Source of the DNA: Plantago elongata
Taxonomy: Eukaryota; Streptophyta; Magnoliopsida; Lamiales; Plantaginaceae
Direction of reading: 5' to 3'
NCBI GenBank assembly: GCA_036897095.1
Contig: JAYMSP010001987.1
Span: forward strand, 1 to 27,142
Length of the DNA stretch: 27,142 bases
Shown here: piece by piece, positions 1 through 10,962 of the stretch
How the letters are laid out: each line of letters starts with the position of its first letter
Numbering within the stretch: the stretch's first letter is position 1
Translations under genes and position numbers: made by a program
The notes under the pieces: generated by a model
The model's database searches: none
Told to the model about the DNA's origin: nothing
The model's input: only the letters and a program-made list of their open reading frames with translations

Positions 1-1253
1 CCTATACTTGCTGGCTTGAGGTTGATTATGTCTAGTTGATGCATTTAATTGTCTATGAGGTCGTTTGAACCTGTTGGTTGGTCTCACATGAGTATAGGGA
101 AGCAGATGCGTAAGAGTTTTTCGTGTCGAAATTGCTACTTGCTTGTAATTACTGTTGGGGGGAAATCTTAAGGGAGTCTTATAATCATTCCTGCATAAAA
201 GTTAAGTAGTATTTTCCTTACTAGGAACTTCATACTCTGAGAACTAGCAAGGATCGATTTAAAGGTTAGTGATTACGAGCTTTCGACATCCGGCCCTGGG
301 AAAGTTGATACTGTTCATTCCTTGCACTTTCATACCTGTTCTTGTCTATGTGTCTGACTGTCTAACCCTAACTACAGCCACCCGACGACGACGACCGACT
401 CCGAATCGTTTACTGATTTAGATTGCTAATTGTATAGCTATAGATGACCTGTACTTAGGAATACCTTACCTGTATTGACTTGACATTCTATTAGTCCAAT
501 TACTCATTAATATTGTACCCCGAGTCCATGTTACCGATCCTGTTTTACTGATCCTCATGAACTGCATTGCACGAAAATTGATTTTCTGAAAAAGCAACCA
601 CGCACTGTTTTTCTGAAAATTTGGGAAACCGTCCTGGTCGACATTGTCGACATACTGTTATAAAGCGTTCTGCAGCGCTATCTTTTCGGGCAACCTTGAC
701 TGTACAACCATTCAAACGGTCTGGATTTTATGAGTTGTGACGGGTCATGACCATCATAAAAGCAACTCCCCGCGCAGTCACGCTGCTACTGATGAAACCG
801 TAACCTGATCCGTTCGGTCTAGCCCAAGACAGTTACTATTTAGTACTGTAAATCTGGCACCTTTCATGTGCTATGATCTTGACTGACTGATACCAGTTTC
901 CCCACTGTTTAAAACTGCCTTATCAGCGTGTTGTGTTGGTTTGTTGTACTGTTGCATTCATATGCATATTCATGCATGCTTGATTATCCTCACTGAGTCC
1001 ATGTGACTGACATTCTCCTTGTTTCAATAATCTTGCTTTCCCAGATTTTGAACACGAAGAGAGGACGAGGTAGTTAAGCATACAGACGGACTCTGGCTTG
1101 TTCCGCTGCTGATATTGTAGTTGTGTGTTTTGACTTTCGAGTTATAAATTATAGTTGGGCTTGTAATAGCTATTACTCTGAAATATTTAATATATCTATG
1201 TATTTGGATGTTCGGCACAATCCTTGCGTCCGGACCAGACCTGGGCCATTACA
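1..1253 (+). mobile_element. 3' part of a long LTR (family L), cut by window edge
   Basis: Positions 1-1003 match 25793-27142 in the same direction through many long near-identical blocks, for example the segments at 43-75 and 25835-25868 and at 940-1003 and 27079-27142. The right-hand copy begins with TGTAA at 23957 and this one ends with TTACA at 1253, the inverted-terminal pair expected for LTR ends, so the two are opposite parts of one LTR family. Adding the pieces gives an LTR of about 3.4 kb. The bases after 1253 show no tRNA primer-binding site, so this is more likely the right end of a downstream LTR or a solo LTR than the left LTR of an element continuing rightwards. The internal-domain family cannot be named because none of it is in the window. 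Treated as a fossil. Confidence 0.65.
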
Positions 1254-1640
1254 GAAGGACATGCCTCCAGTACCCAAGATCCAGGTTGCTAACCATACGG
1301 TAGAAAACCAGAACCGGCCGAAAAATGAGCAAAAGGTTCGACAGGAGGAACGACGATGATCGTCGAGAAGACATCTAGTAAGCTATACTGAACTAAAGAT
1401 ACCAAAGGACCAAATTCTCACCATCATGGAGACTAAGAGTTTGCCATTTCAGAGGCCTGAAAAACACAAGGAAACTCAGTTTACTCAGAATTCCAATGAA
1501 TACTGCCACTTCCACAAACAGAAGGGTCACACCATGGACAAGTGTCATCAACTCCGTCTGGAAATACAAAGGTTGTTAGATTTTGGGTACCTCAAGGAGT
1601 ATGTTTTGAGGCGGGATCAAACAGATGATCCGTGAAATTT
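1254..1640 (+). pseudogene. gag: Tat gag remnant, C-terminal part with zinc knuckle
   Basis: The clearest frame is 1426-1635. It holds a Cys-His box of the form C-x2-H-x4-GH-x4-C (starting with YCHFHKQKGH near 1501) followed by a segment ending in a GYLKEYV motif. This combination is typical of the end of gag in plant Tat elements, where it binds nucleic acid in the virus-like particle. Upstream text to 1254 has the flavour of the preceding gag linker. N-terminal capsid sequence is missing because the long LTR takes its place. Downstream, 1640-2030 is basic, Arg/Ser/Pro-rich linker-like sequence. Fossil; not functional. Confidence 0.65.
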
Positions 1641-2029
1641 CGCTCGGAATAACCGACCTGCAGACCGTCAGCCCAAAGCATTGCAGAAATACAGCCCTCG
1701 GGGGGTATAAGAGTCCGAGGAGATCCAGAACACCTCCAAGGGATCGGTCACCAAAAAGAGCATCTTCGCTGCAACGAGGGAGGAGCCCTAGGAAAAGAAT
1801 GATCGAGTAGATCAGGCAAAGGAAAATCCAATCTCTATGATAGAATATTGACTATTGTAGGAGGACCGACTAGGGGAGATAGTAGGAACGCTTGAGGAAA
1901 CACAACCGGAGCCCTGGCAAAAACTGATGCGGAAGAAGTCAATTACATCAAACCTAGAATGAATGTCATCACCTTCGACAAAGCCGATGCCCCTCCTCCT
2001 TGTGTCGGTTAAGGATCAACTTCTAGCCC

Positions 2030-2345
2030 GGACGTACCACTTGTGGTGGAAATGGTCATCGCAGGCTATCCAATGACGAAATTCTTAATTGATACATGAA
2101 GTTCCTCGAACATCATCTTCACAAGTATTGTCCGAAAAATGGAATTGAGTTTGGATGGTATTTGGCCAGTTACAACAAGTTTGGTCGGAATCGGGGGACA
2201 TCTTATCCAACCGCGCGGTATTTTCTACGTCCCACTCTCCATGGGAGAAAGTCCGCACAGAGCCACCCAAATCTCAGTTCCTTTCCTCATTGTGGATGCT
2301 CCGTTCGAGTATAATGTTCTCATCGGCCAACCTGCATTGAACATG
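2030..2345 (+). pseudogene. pro: Retropepsin (protease) remnant of the Tat element
   Basis: The stretch contains an aspartic-protease-like active-site neighbourhood near 2085 (FLIDT context) followed by a Ser-Asn rich turn, and about 70 codons later the LIGQPALNMFRAV motif at about 2317-2355, which is the conserved C-terminal flank of retropepsin in plant Ty3/gypsy elements. In the family this enzyme cuts the gag-pol polyprotein. It sits between the gag remnant and the reverse transcriptase, as expected. Sequence 2345-2850 is linker with charged residues leading into the reverse transcriptase. Fossil. Confidence 0.55.
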
Positions 2346-2849
2346 TTCCGAGCAGTTGCCTCCACTTTCCATCTACAATTGAAATTCCTGATCAAATTCG
2401 GTGTGGGTACTTTGACGGGGAACCGACGAGCTGCTTGGGAGTGCTACGCCCTATCTACGCGCTGAGTTTCTCAGCCATATGATCGGTTAAATTTCCCCTC
2501 TGGGAATGATAGTGACCGAAACAAGAGACTGTGTTTACCAGTCCGACTTGTGCAGACCAGAACAAAGAAGGAAAAGACTGTGACAGATGGGATCAACTAC
2601 CTAAAAATGGGAGTAGACAAGGACCGATCAAACAAGGCCGCCATTCCTTCGGAGTGCGTCAAAGTGGAGGAGTACGTAGTTATTCCTTCTGAACCACCAG
2701 TAGGGGGACCCACTCAATGTTTTCTGCATGAGAACCGAATGCAGCCCGACGAAGAGATCATAGAAATGCAATTGGTTGACGAGCGGATGGACCAAGAAGT
2801 AAAGATCAGCTCCGGGATGGATAATGAGTTGACCTTCGCTATGACATCT

Positions 2850-3780
2850 TTCCTACAAAAAGAATGTGGATGTATTTGCATGGAGCACCGATGACTTGAC
2901 AGGAATAGATCCTCGGGTAATGGTGCACTCACTTAATGTGGATCCCTTCATCCGACCAATCAAACAGAAGAAGATGAACCATAGAGATGTGCGAGATAAG
3001 ATCATAGCTGAGGAAGTGAGCCGACTACTACAAGCGGGACACATCCGAGAAGTTCATTACTCTGACTGGATATGCAATGTAGTAAAAAAAAAGTCCAGGA
3101 AAATGGCAAATGTGTAACAACTTCACTTCTCTTAACAAGCATTGTCCTAAAGATCCTTACCCTCTCTCGATGATAGATCAGCTAGTTGACTCCACAACCG
3201 GATGTGCGCTACTAAACTTCATGGATGTCTTCCAAGGATTCTATCAGATTAGAATGGCCGAGGAGGATATAAAGAAGACGATCTTCATCACAGCTGGTGG
3301 AGTGTACTGTTTCAAAGTCATGTTATTCGAACTCCGAAACGCTGGAGCTACATACTAGAGATTGATGAATCTCATGTTCCGAGAAGAACTTGGTCGGTCA
3401 ATGGAAGTCTATGTGAATGACATACTAGTCAAGAGCAAAGAAGCGGGTGATCACTTGCCGCACTTGGAAAGATGCTTTGCGATACTAATAAAGTACGACA
3501 TGAAACTAAACCCAGCAAAATGTACCTTCGGGTTCGTGGAGGAAAGTTCCTCGGATACATGGTGACCCATAGGGGAATTAAGGCTAATCCCGAGAAGATC
3601 AGAGCAATCGTGGATTTTCCTCATCCCGAAAAGCTAAGAGATGTGCAAAGACTAATCAGGAAGGTTATCTCTTTAAGTTGGTTCATTTTGAGATCGACTG
3701 AGAAGAATTTGCCTTTCTTCAAAATGCTCCAAAAAACCGACAAATTTGAATGGACGGATGAATGTCGGCTAGCTTTTGAA
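2850..3780 (+). pseudogene. RT: Reverse transcriptase remnant of the Tat element
   Basis: Recognisable blocks in order: an N-terminal motif with DVFAWS at about 2868, a LLQAGHIREV-type block near 3030, the SLNKHCPKDPYPLS region at about 3125-3170, the catalytic-aspartate region LLNFMDVFQGFYQI at about 3210-3250, and the YxDD-box region near 3410 followed by the HLPHLERCF helix. The thumb/connection part with KFLGYMVTHRGI-like sequence follows at about 3540-3580. The family copies the element RNA into DNA. All blocks are in the right order and at normal spacing. Multiple breaks; not functional. Confidence 0.8.
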
Positions 3781-3789
3781 CGCTTAAAA

Positions 3790-4200
3790 CTTATTTGGCT
3801 ACAGCACCATTGTTGGCAAAACCCGAGGAGGGAGAACCTCTATATATTTACTTAGCCGTCTCGGCTGAAGTGGTAAGCTCGGTTCTCGTACGGACTAGCA
3901 AGAGCGAGCAACTACCTATCTACTACCTTAGCAAAGTCCTCACCCCAGCTGAAAGAACTATAAGGAAATTGAGAAATACGCTCTCTGTTTGGTAGAAGTC
4001 GCGCAAAAATTAAAGCCATATTTCCGACCCCACAAGGTAGTGGTGCTCACAAGCCAACCTTTGTAACAAATCTTAGGCAATGCGGGTATGTCGGGAATAC
4101 TGACCAAACAGACAATTGAGTTGGGAGATCACACAATTGAGTATCAAGCCCCGGCAGCAAAGAAGGCTCAAGTATTGGCCGACTTCTTAGCCGAGTACCC
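3790..4200 (+). pseudogene. RH: RNase H (first) and tether remnant
   Basis: Downstream of the reverse transcriptase, 3795-3995 encodes a segment with LYIYLAVSAEVVSSVLVR followed by a PIYYLSKVLTPAERTI block, the usual start of the Ty3/gypsy RNase H domain. The sequence continues to about 4200 with an ILTKQTIELGDHTIEYQ-like stretch, and reaches an LADFLAEY motif that in Tat elements closes this domain. In the family it degrades the RNA strand of the RNA-DNA hybrid. Fossil. Confidence 0.7.
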
Positions 4201-4389
4201 GTCCACGACGGATGAGCCTGACGACAAGAACAAGGACACACCAACACGTGCCGATAATGCAGCTGTTCTAGTTCTTTCCTCAACTGACCCCATGATCGAG
4301 ACCATTGAGGGTGATCCTGTGGCCAACTGGATCATTAGTCGGACCTTTGAGGAAATCTTATCATCACCACCTCAGACTAGATCAGTTGA

Positions 4390-4800
4390 GCCCGTGAAAC
4401 GAGAAATATGGGCATTATATGTGGATGGATCCTCAGCTTCTCATGCATGCAGAACAAGCTTACTTTTGGTTAGCCCCGAGGGTCCAGAGATGGAATATCC
4501 CCTCCGTTTGACATTCCTTGTCACAAACAACGAGGCCGAGTATGAAGCATTACTCGCAGGGATAAAAATGCCAAATCAGTCATGGCCAGGAAACTAGAAG
4601 CCTTCTCGGATTCACAACTGGTGACCGAACAGTTTTCAAGAAAATTCACAACTAAGAGTGCCTCCATGATTAAGTACTTACAACTTGTGAAGGATTTGAC
4701 AAAGACTTTCGACACATTCACTCTTCAAAAGATTGATCGATCCTTGAATGCGAGAGCCAATGGTCTTTCTAAGTGGGCTACAACATTTGGAGCCGTGGAT
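4390..4800 (+). pseudogene. aRH: Second (archaeal-like) RNase H domain, Tat hallmark
   Basis: A second RNase H-like region follows the first. It shows a WALYVDGSSASHACRTS block (about 4409-4460; D-G-S around the first catalytic aspartate), a GPEMEYPLRL strand, then a TNNEAEYEALLAGI block (about 4525-4563) with the catalytic glutamate, and further on DSQLVTEQ at about 4609 and SLNARANGLSKWAT at about 4741-4782. Two RNase H regions in tandem are known for the plant Tat lineage and are the best single argument for the lineage call. Broken copy. Confidence 0.75.
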
Positions 4801-4879
4801 ACTCAAACTGTAGTCTTAATGACCAAGGGTGCTTCCTCTATCTCTGGGATCGAAATCATAGCAGTACTCACGACATCTA

Positions 4880-6070
4880 GAACTGGATGACCCCGCTCAT
4901 CTCTTACTTCTCGGAAGAAATACTTTCGAACGATCCAGCTGAAAGCCGACATTTGCAGAGGAAGCTCCAATGGTACTCGTGGACGGGCACGGATTTATAC
5001 AAGGTATCTTTTGATGGTACACTACTCCATTGCACCATTCCAGAAGAGGCCGACACCATCCTCACAGAAATTCACCAGGGATCATGTGGCAATCACTTGG
5101 GAGGGAGAGCGTTGGCACATAAAATTCACTGGGCAGGTTTCTACTTGCCGACTATGCAGAAGGAAGCCAACATATTCTCCCGATCTTGCGAAGATTGCCA
5201 GATGTTCGCCCGAATACCCCACCAGCCGACAATCCCGATGATTTCCACTTCCATTACTTGCCCTTTTGATCGGTGGGGGATTGATATAGTCGGACCTTTT
5301 CCACCTGCAATGTCAAGTTCTTGATCGTTGCAGTAGAGTACTTTTCCAAATGGATTGAAGCAAAGCCTACGGTAGGAATTACCAAGGATGATGTCATACG
5401 GTTCTTGTGGAAACTATCATGTCTGTTCGGGCTACCCAGAATATTGGTGGCCGACAATTGGTGACAATTTAGTGGGAGGAAGCTCCGAGAATGGTGTGAA
5501 GAAATGAAGATCGACCAACACGTCGCTTTTGTTGTCTATCCACAAGCAAATGGCCAGACCGAGGTGACCAATCATACCATTGTGGACAACCTATAGAAGA
5601 GACTGGGGGAGGCTAAGTGAGACTGGGCATCGCACGACTGCTTGGACTGCTACTCAAGGAACTCCTTTCAACCTATTCTACGGTTCGGAATCCGTCCTCC
5701 CTGCTGTAGTGGTTGTCATGACCGAACGTATCCAAGGATACGTACCGGCCGACAATCATGACAATCGCATTTATGATCTCGACATGTTAGAAGTGTTCGT
5801 AGCACGACATTGGCCCGAACAATCGGCTACCAGGCCACTATAGCTCGTGCTTACAACAAGAATGTCCGCAAACAGGACTTGCATATCGGAGACCTTATTC
5901 TCACCAAAGCCTTGGTACAAGACCACGTTGGGAAACTAGAACCCAAGTGGAAAGGCCCTTTTAAAGTGGTCCGAGCAAGCATCAATGGAAGATATGAGCT
6001 GACCGAGATGAATGGAAAACCCGTGGAGCACACCTGGAACGCTAGGAACCTTCAGAAGTTATACCCTTGA
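4880..6070 (+). pseudogene. INT: Integrase remnant of the Tat element
   Basis: The N-terminal HHCC zinc-binding region lies at about 5065-5205, ending in SCEDCQMF. The catalytic core starts near 5255 with CPFDRWGIDIVGPFP (first Asp), has the ADN region near 5450 (second Asp), and the ANGQTEVTNH block near 5548-5578 (Glu). The C-terminal chromatin- and DNA-binding part is at about 5885-6067, with GKLEPKWKGPFKV and ending LQKLYP before a stop at 6068-6070. In the family it inserts the DNA copy into the genome. All three catalytic regions lie at normal spacing. Several breaks; old and inactive. Confidence 0.8.
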
Positions 6071-6183
6071 GAGGGATTTCTAATGTTTTGAGAATCAACA
6101 TGACCAAGACCTTTGTAATCGATTCCCCCGAAAAATCCCCCTTTTGATCATCAATACAAGAAGTTTTACTGTCAAAAGTAAAA

Positions 6184-6670
6184 GTGCAATCTCCTCGGCT
6201 AACTAACAAAAAGCCGAGTATCACTAAACAAACTGCGAAAGTGTACAAGTGCAATCTCCTCGGCTAACTAATGAAAAGCCGAGTATCACTAAACAAATTG
6301 CGAAAGTGTACTAGTGCAATCTCCTCGGCTAACTAACGAAAAGCCGAGCATCACTAAACAAACTGTAAAATTGTACAAGTGCAATCTCCTCGGCTAACTA
6401 ACGAAAAGTCGAGTATCACTAAACAAACTGTAAAATTGTACAAGTGCAATCTCCTCGGCTAACTATCAAAAAGCTGAGTATCACTAAGCAAACTGCAAAA
6501 TTGTACAAGTGCAATCTCCTCGGCTAACTAACGAAAAACCGAGTATCACTAAACAAACTGCAAAATTGTACAAGTGCAATCTCCTCGGCTAACTAACGAA
6601 AAGCCGATTATCACTCAAACTACAAAAGAGTACAAGTGTAAACTACTCGGTTGACTAACAAGTAGCCGGA
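6184..6670 (+). repeat. 65-bp tandem array (about 7.5 copies), most units with an inverted repeat
   Basis: Units begin with GTGCAATCTCCTCGGCTAAC at 6184, 6249, 6314, 6379, 6444, 6509 and 6574, exactly 65 bp apart; a diverged last unit begins at 6636 (62 bp). Most units contain CTCGGCT, an 11-base loop and AGCCGAG, so each can fold as a 7-bp stem; a few units have one arm altered. The array lies in the untranslated region just after integrase. Ogre and related plant elements are known to carry variable tandem repeats in this region, which sometimes seed satellite DNA. Confidence 0.95.
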
Positions 6671-7023
6671 CCACAATAACAAACGTACGAAAAAACACAA
6701 GCATTCAACATAGTTTTCACAATACTTTGTTCAATATTTGGGGGGAGATAATATAGGTAAAAATTCCGAAAAAAAAGAGTTGATAATGCCTAAACAAAAT
6801 ATTACATACTGATGAGTACAAAATATTGCATACCGATAATTAGCAAAGAAGTCAGCCTCGAATCTCGCATAAGGCGAAGATACTAACTGAGTTCAGACAA
6901 GATCTAAGGATGACCGACAAAAGACATGGAAACTAGATTAAACAACAGGGTGAGGAGACTTGGAATTACGTTTCCTTGGGGGTCGGACGATGATTCAGTC
7001 TGGTCAACCGACTTGATCTTCCT
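6671..7023 (+). other. Untranslated stretch with a polypurine-like block
   Basis: No coding signal is visible. A G-rich purine run (GGGGGGAGA, about 6739-6747) after a TTTG resembles a polypurine tract, but the sequence behind it does not begin like an LTR. It may be an internal polypurine tract or chance. The stretch separates the hairpin array from the convergent antisense gene. Confidence 0.35.
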
Positions 7024-10000
7024 TCAAGCCTGCTTGACCTTCACGGTTCCATCGGTGCCAGCCACGTCTTCCTCAACAATATCTATCCCCGCCACATGTC
7101 CGTAAGCTTGATGAATACAACACCATTCATGGTCAAGGTCGGTGAGATGGGGATCTTCGACCCGAGAATGGAAGAATAGCTCAGGAAACCAAGTGGGGAA
7201 GTTCGGATGGAACTCTCCTCGGACGTCGGGAAAGCCATCAACGAGGGGACTGCACACATTGTACCACAATTCCTCAGTTTGCAGCTCCTCAAATGAACGT
7301 TCATCTTTGTTCACATAGTCTTCATTGTCGGCATTGTTCATCATATCCTGAACGGTGTTATCAATCTTGAAATTCTCGGGCAACAACTTTAGCTTGATCA
7401 GTTGACCAATGGCAGATGTCAACCCCTCGGCGCGAAAGACTCCAATTTCCTCCATTATCTTGTTGTGGTAAGACCAAGAGCCTAGAAATTCCCGAACAGC
7501 TTCCACTCGGGTCAGATGCAACTTCCTCAGCAAGAAATTCTTTGCCTTCTATCGGCTGGAAGCCAGGGCTTTGTTTATGAGACTCTCATGGTCGACTCGA
7601 GCTTTCTCATTCTCAATCTCCTTCTCAAGGCGCATTTTCTCGGCCTCTAGAGCTCCCCGAGCAGCCTCACTTTCTGCAAGAGCCTTTTTAGAGGCCTCGA
7701 GTTCGGCCACCAAAGCAGTAATGTCGGGAGCAATCTTCAAGTTGGTAAGAGCGTAAACATGATTAGAGACATGTGGATCATTTTGATCTAAGTTAACATG
7801 GTCACGAATAAATGTGGACCGACGAACGTAAGTTGATGGCATGGAATGAAACTTACCATCTCGGAGAGAAGTTTCAAGCCTAGGCCGAGGGCCTCTTGGG
7901 CGAAGTGTTTCAATTTCTCTACTGAGAACTTCTCAATCGTGAGTCGACTCTTCTTGGAACTCCTGCTCTTGCTCCTGTCCTTTCGGGCTTCTCGGTCCCT
8001 CTTCTTAGTCTTGTCTGCAGCAGGGGTCACTAGAGTCGCACCCTACATATACGAATATCATATTCGAGTCAATCACAGGTTACTCGGATAACCAATGTCG
8101 ATCGAATGGATGCCAGAATTACCTCAACAGTCGGAGGCGGTGGCTCGAGGATGGTAGTAGCATTGACCGGTTCGTCGACTTTCAACTTCACCACGTGCCT
8201 CCCCAGTTCCTTCCCGGAATTCATCGCCCCCACCTTTGCGGCAGCTTTCTGCTTGTTCAAAGCGGTAGCCATCGACATGATCCATTAATATGCAAATGAA
8301 GAAATAAGAGTTAAAGGAAAGCCAAGTAAAATAAACCAACGAGAATAATATGGACGCTTACTGAGATCCTCCCTATTATTACAATAAACGGGTGTGCTAG
8401 TTAATCTGGCCAGAAAAAGTTGTGGTTGAATAAACAACGAGTAAGGGTAGTAGTACATGAGGGGTTTCCCATCGATACCGAATATGGCCCTACACTCCTC
8501 GTTCATCTCTTCATCCAAGTCTTCATAACCAATAGGTCTATCCTCGGCTTCTTCATCGGCATCATCGTCCTCGAATCCGGCCTCATCCTCAGATTCCTTT
8601 TCATCCTTGGATTTGTCCTCATCAGGGGATCCTTTTTCATCCTTACTTGACATTTCTTCTCCATCATCGGACTCTTCCCCATCGCCCACTAACATCTCTA
8701 CTTGGCATAACTCGCCTAACCACCATGGTACTTACCTTAAAGGTGCCGATTTGAACTTCTTGTTTTGGAAAACCCGAGGAACTCTTCAAGTCCCCTTCGG
8801 GTGTTGATGTAGAAGTACTGAGGCCACCAGCGCCAGGAGTAAGAAGAATCGTAAGGATCCATGAATCGGTAATTATTCCGAGAAGAAGAGAAATAGTATA
8901 AACTATTCTTCACTTTCGAGATGGTGAAGGCCGACAAGAACTTGGCCGTGGAAAATACCTCACCTTTTGAGGCCAAGAACACAGCGAAGCACATCAGAGC
9001 TCCCATAAAGTTCGGCTGAACCTGTGTGGGGCAGACAGTAGTTTCCTCAAAGAAGGCGAATAGGTTCTATCATAGGTACCCTAAACCCACACCTGAATAC
9101 TTGCTCGTGAAGCGAGATGCACCTGGTGGGAGGATTGTAAAGGGTTTCCTCGTATTTGGGAATAACGATCTCGAAGTCCTTGGGAATTTTGAATCTTCGA
9201 CGAAGGTCGGGAATCTCTTTTATTGTTACTGTAGAAGAACAAGTCGGAATCAATCGGGAAAGGTTCTTCACGACGTCCTTTCTCAATGAACCGATTAGTA
9301 CCGACCTCGCTACCTTGGCTTCCTTAGCCATCATTCTCCTTTTGCCCAGAGTTGTAATTCTCGGCTCATCATGTATCGGCGCTTCATTGGCCTCCACCCC
9401 CGAAACATCTGGGACCACATTATCTACTCCATCCTTGGCGGGTACCCCACCCTCACTTCCCACCGGAGTAGACTGATGCCCCATACTATTTGCGTCGAAA
9501 AGATCGTCCTCGGAGACTGAGTCCGAGGAACCACTAGAGGAATCTTTAGAAGTGGAGTCGTCGGGATCTCCTGCCAGGAGTTTAAAATTCACGAGACTAA
9601 GTCAGGGGACGGTGGAGTAAGGCTCCTCTTGCAAGGGTAGTTAATCGGGAGTAGGAATGGTACTGGAACTCCCTCGGTAGAACCCCGACCCGGGAATAGA
9701 AGAGAAAGGCACGGGATTTAGTACTTGGATCCTATATTTGTAACCGAGGAAACCGTAAGATTCACGAATTGTCTCTTCCTCGGCGAAATCGGTAACAGAG
9801 GTATTCGGTTGTCTTAGGGTGACCGGAGCCTCGGTGTTCGCTATTTCTACTGAAACATCGGGTCGACCGACTTCACTACTTAAGGTCGGTGCTTGAGGAG
9901 GAGAACTATGCACAAGTTGAACCTCGGACTCGTCAGACATGAAAACCGCAATGTCCTCGACTATTTCAGAGGCCTAGTCCGAGTCAGAAAGCACAATAAT

Positions 10001-10069
10001 GTTAGGGGGTTGATTAACTTCATTCTCAACATTATTTACTACATCACTTATTGAGTTGGCCGATGACAT
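7024..10069 (-). pseudogene. Antisense extra gene of the Tat element (gypsy-type 'transposon' domain protein)
   Basis: On the minus strand coding-like blocks follow each other from an ATG at 10069 down to 7024. In protein order they are: a Ser/Asp/Glu-rich N-terminus (10069-9350); a block with IPDLRRRFKIPKDFEIVIP (about 9230-9170) and EQVFRCGFRVPMIEP (about 9105-9060); a QPNFMGALMCFAVF block followed by a tryptophan-rich stretch (9018-8800); a strongly acidic region (8695-8500); a Lys/Arg-rich part (8030-7900); a coiled coil (7730-7560); and a C-terminal block (7533-7024). The middle blocks resemble the plant family Pfam has called 'putative gypsy type transposon' (Transposase_28, name from memory). 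GTAAGT donor-like sites on the minus strand near 7854 and 8737 suggest introns. Antisense extra genes are known in Tat elements; their function is unknown. Broken in several places. Confidence 0.6.
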
Positions 10070-10520
10070 GACACAAAGAAGATCTATGAAACAAGAAGAA
10101 GAGATGGTTATGGGAAGTGTCGTCGGATGCTTATGTCAGAAGAAAATGGAGCCACTCCCCTAAAGATCGACGTCTACGGGTTGTCGTATATATATCTATT
10201 CGACACTTAGGACCGATCCTATGATGCGACGTTACTCGTTTAAATTTAAGTCTCATATCATGATACATCGCTAAGCAAAAGCAAGACAGTGCACATAAAG
10301 TAAAAAGCCGACAAAAAGCGAGAAGAGCAAAAATTTACTAAACACGAGATAAGCATGAGGAAACTTACTGTGGAAGGCGAAGGATAGCTACTCGGATAGG
10401 AGTATCTGGATGTTCCTTTCTGTCTCGTTCCCTTTCTCTCTCTACGGTCTACTCGGGCACCTTTATCTCTATCGAATAAGTGAAAATGTTAAATGTGAAA
10501 AAAATCGGTTCTAGGACCTC
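10070..10520 (-). other. Leader region of the large antisense gene
   Basis: Between the first ATG (10069) and the minus-strand TATA box (10521-10530) lies about 450 bp without a recognisable coding frame. It is pyrimidine-rich when read on the minus strand just below the TATA box (about 10410-10450), which suits a transcribed leader. No other feature was seen. Confidence 0.35.
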
Positions 10521-10530
10521 CTATTTATAA
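10521..10530 (-). promoter_or_regulatory. TATA box for the large antisense gene
   Basis: The minus strand reads TTATAAATAG here. It lies about 450 bp upstream of the ATG at 10069 of the antisense gene. The same TTATAAATAG core, with the same preceding CC, recurs on the minus strand at 11633-11642 in front of the small antisense frame. Confidence 0.5.
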
Positions 10531-10962
10531 GGAAAGGTCTGTGGTCGAACCGTTACATCGGTTCATAGATGAACCGTCGCACTAGTTCACGAGGAATTAC
10601 TAGTTTGTACCGAGGCGTCATTTAACGCAAACGAGCCAATCGCGAATCGTTGCACCGGTTCCTCAACCGCTGGAACCTTTGTGAGAAAAATGTCTTGCTT
10701 TTAAGTAAGAGCCCTCGGGTTATGGAAGGCCCTCGGGAAGATACATTTTGAGGATAGGATTGTCGGATAACAGAGCCAAGAGTCCAATTGCAAGGATATC
10801 GATAGCTATTCGGAATATTGGTTAAAGAAACATACTATAATCGGAAGCATGGAAGGTCCAAAAACAAATATTCCATTTCAAAATGAGGTCGAGGTCATTA
10901 CAATATCTACTCGGATGCATAAATAGGAAAATTATCCGATATCAAAAACATACAAAAGAGAC
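10531..10962. other. Spacer between the two antisense genes
   Basis: No coding frame or structured RNA seen. Near 10553-10580 GAACCG occurs twice, and the segment up to 10680 has several further GGTTC/GAACC-type words that could act as regulatory sites upstream of the 10521-10530 TATA box; this is only a pattern seen by eye. Confidence 0.3.

Noticed and set aside
785-800. Hammerhead ribozyme core (CTGATGA followed by GAAAC)
   Set aside because: CTGATGA and the GAAA box overlap with no stem II between them and no matching stems I and III; chance occurrence.
6184-6670. CRISPR-like array
   Set aside because: Units are repeated over their whole 65 bp with no unique spacers; this is a plain tandem repeat in a plant retroelement.
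9026-9476. Plus-strand frames opposite the large antisense gene
   Set aside because: Shadows of the minus-strand gene, which has recognisable blocks and donor-like sites.
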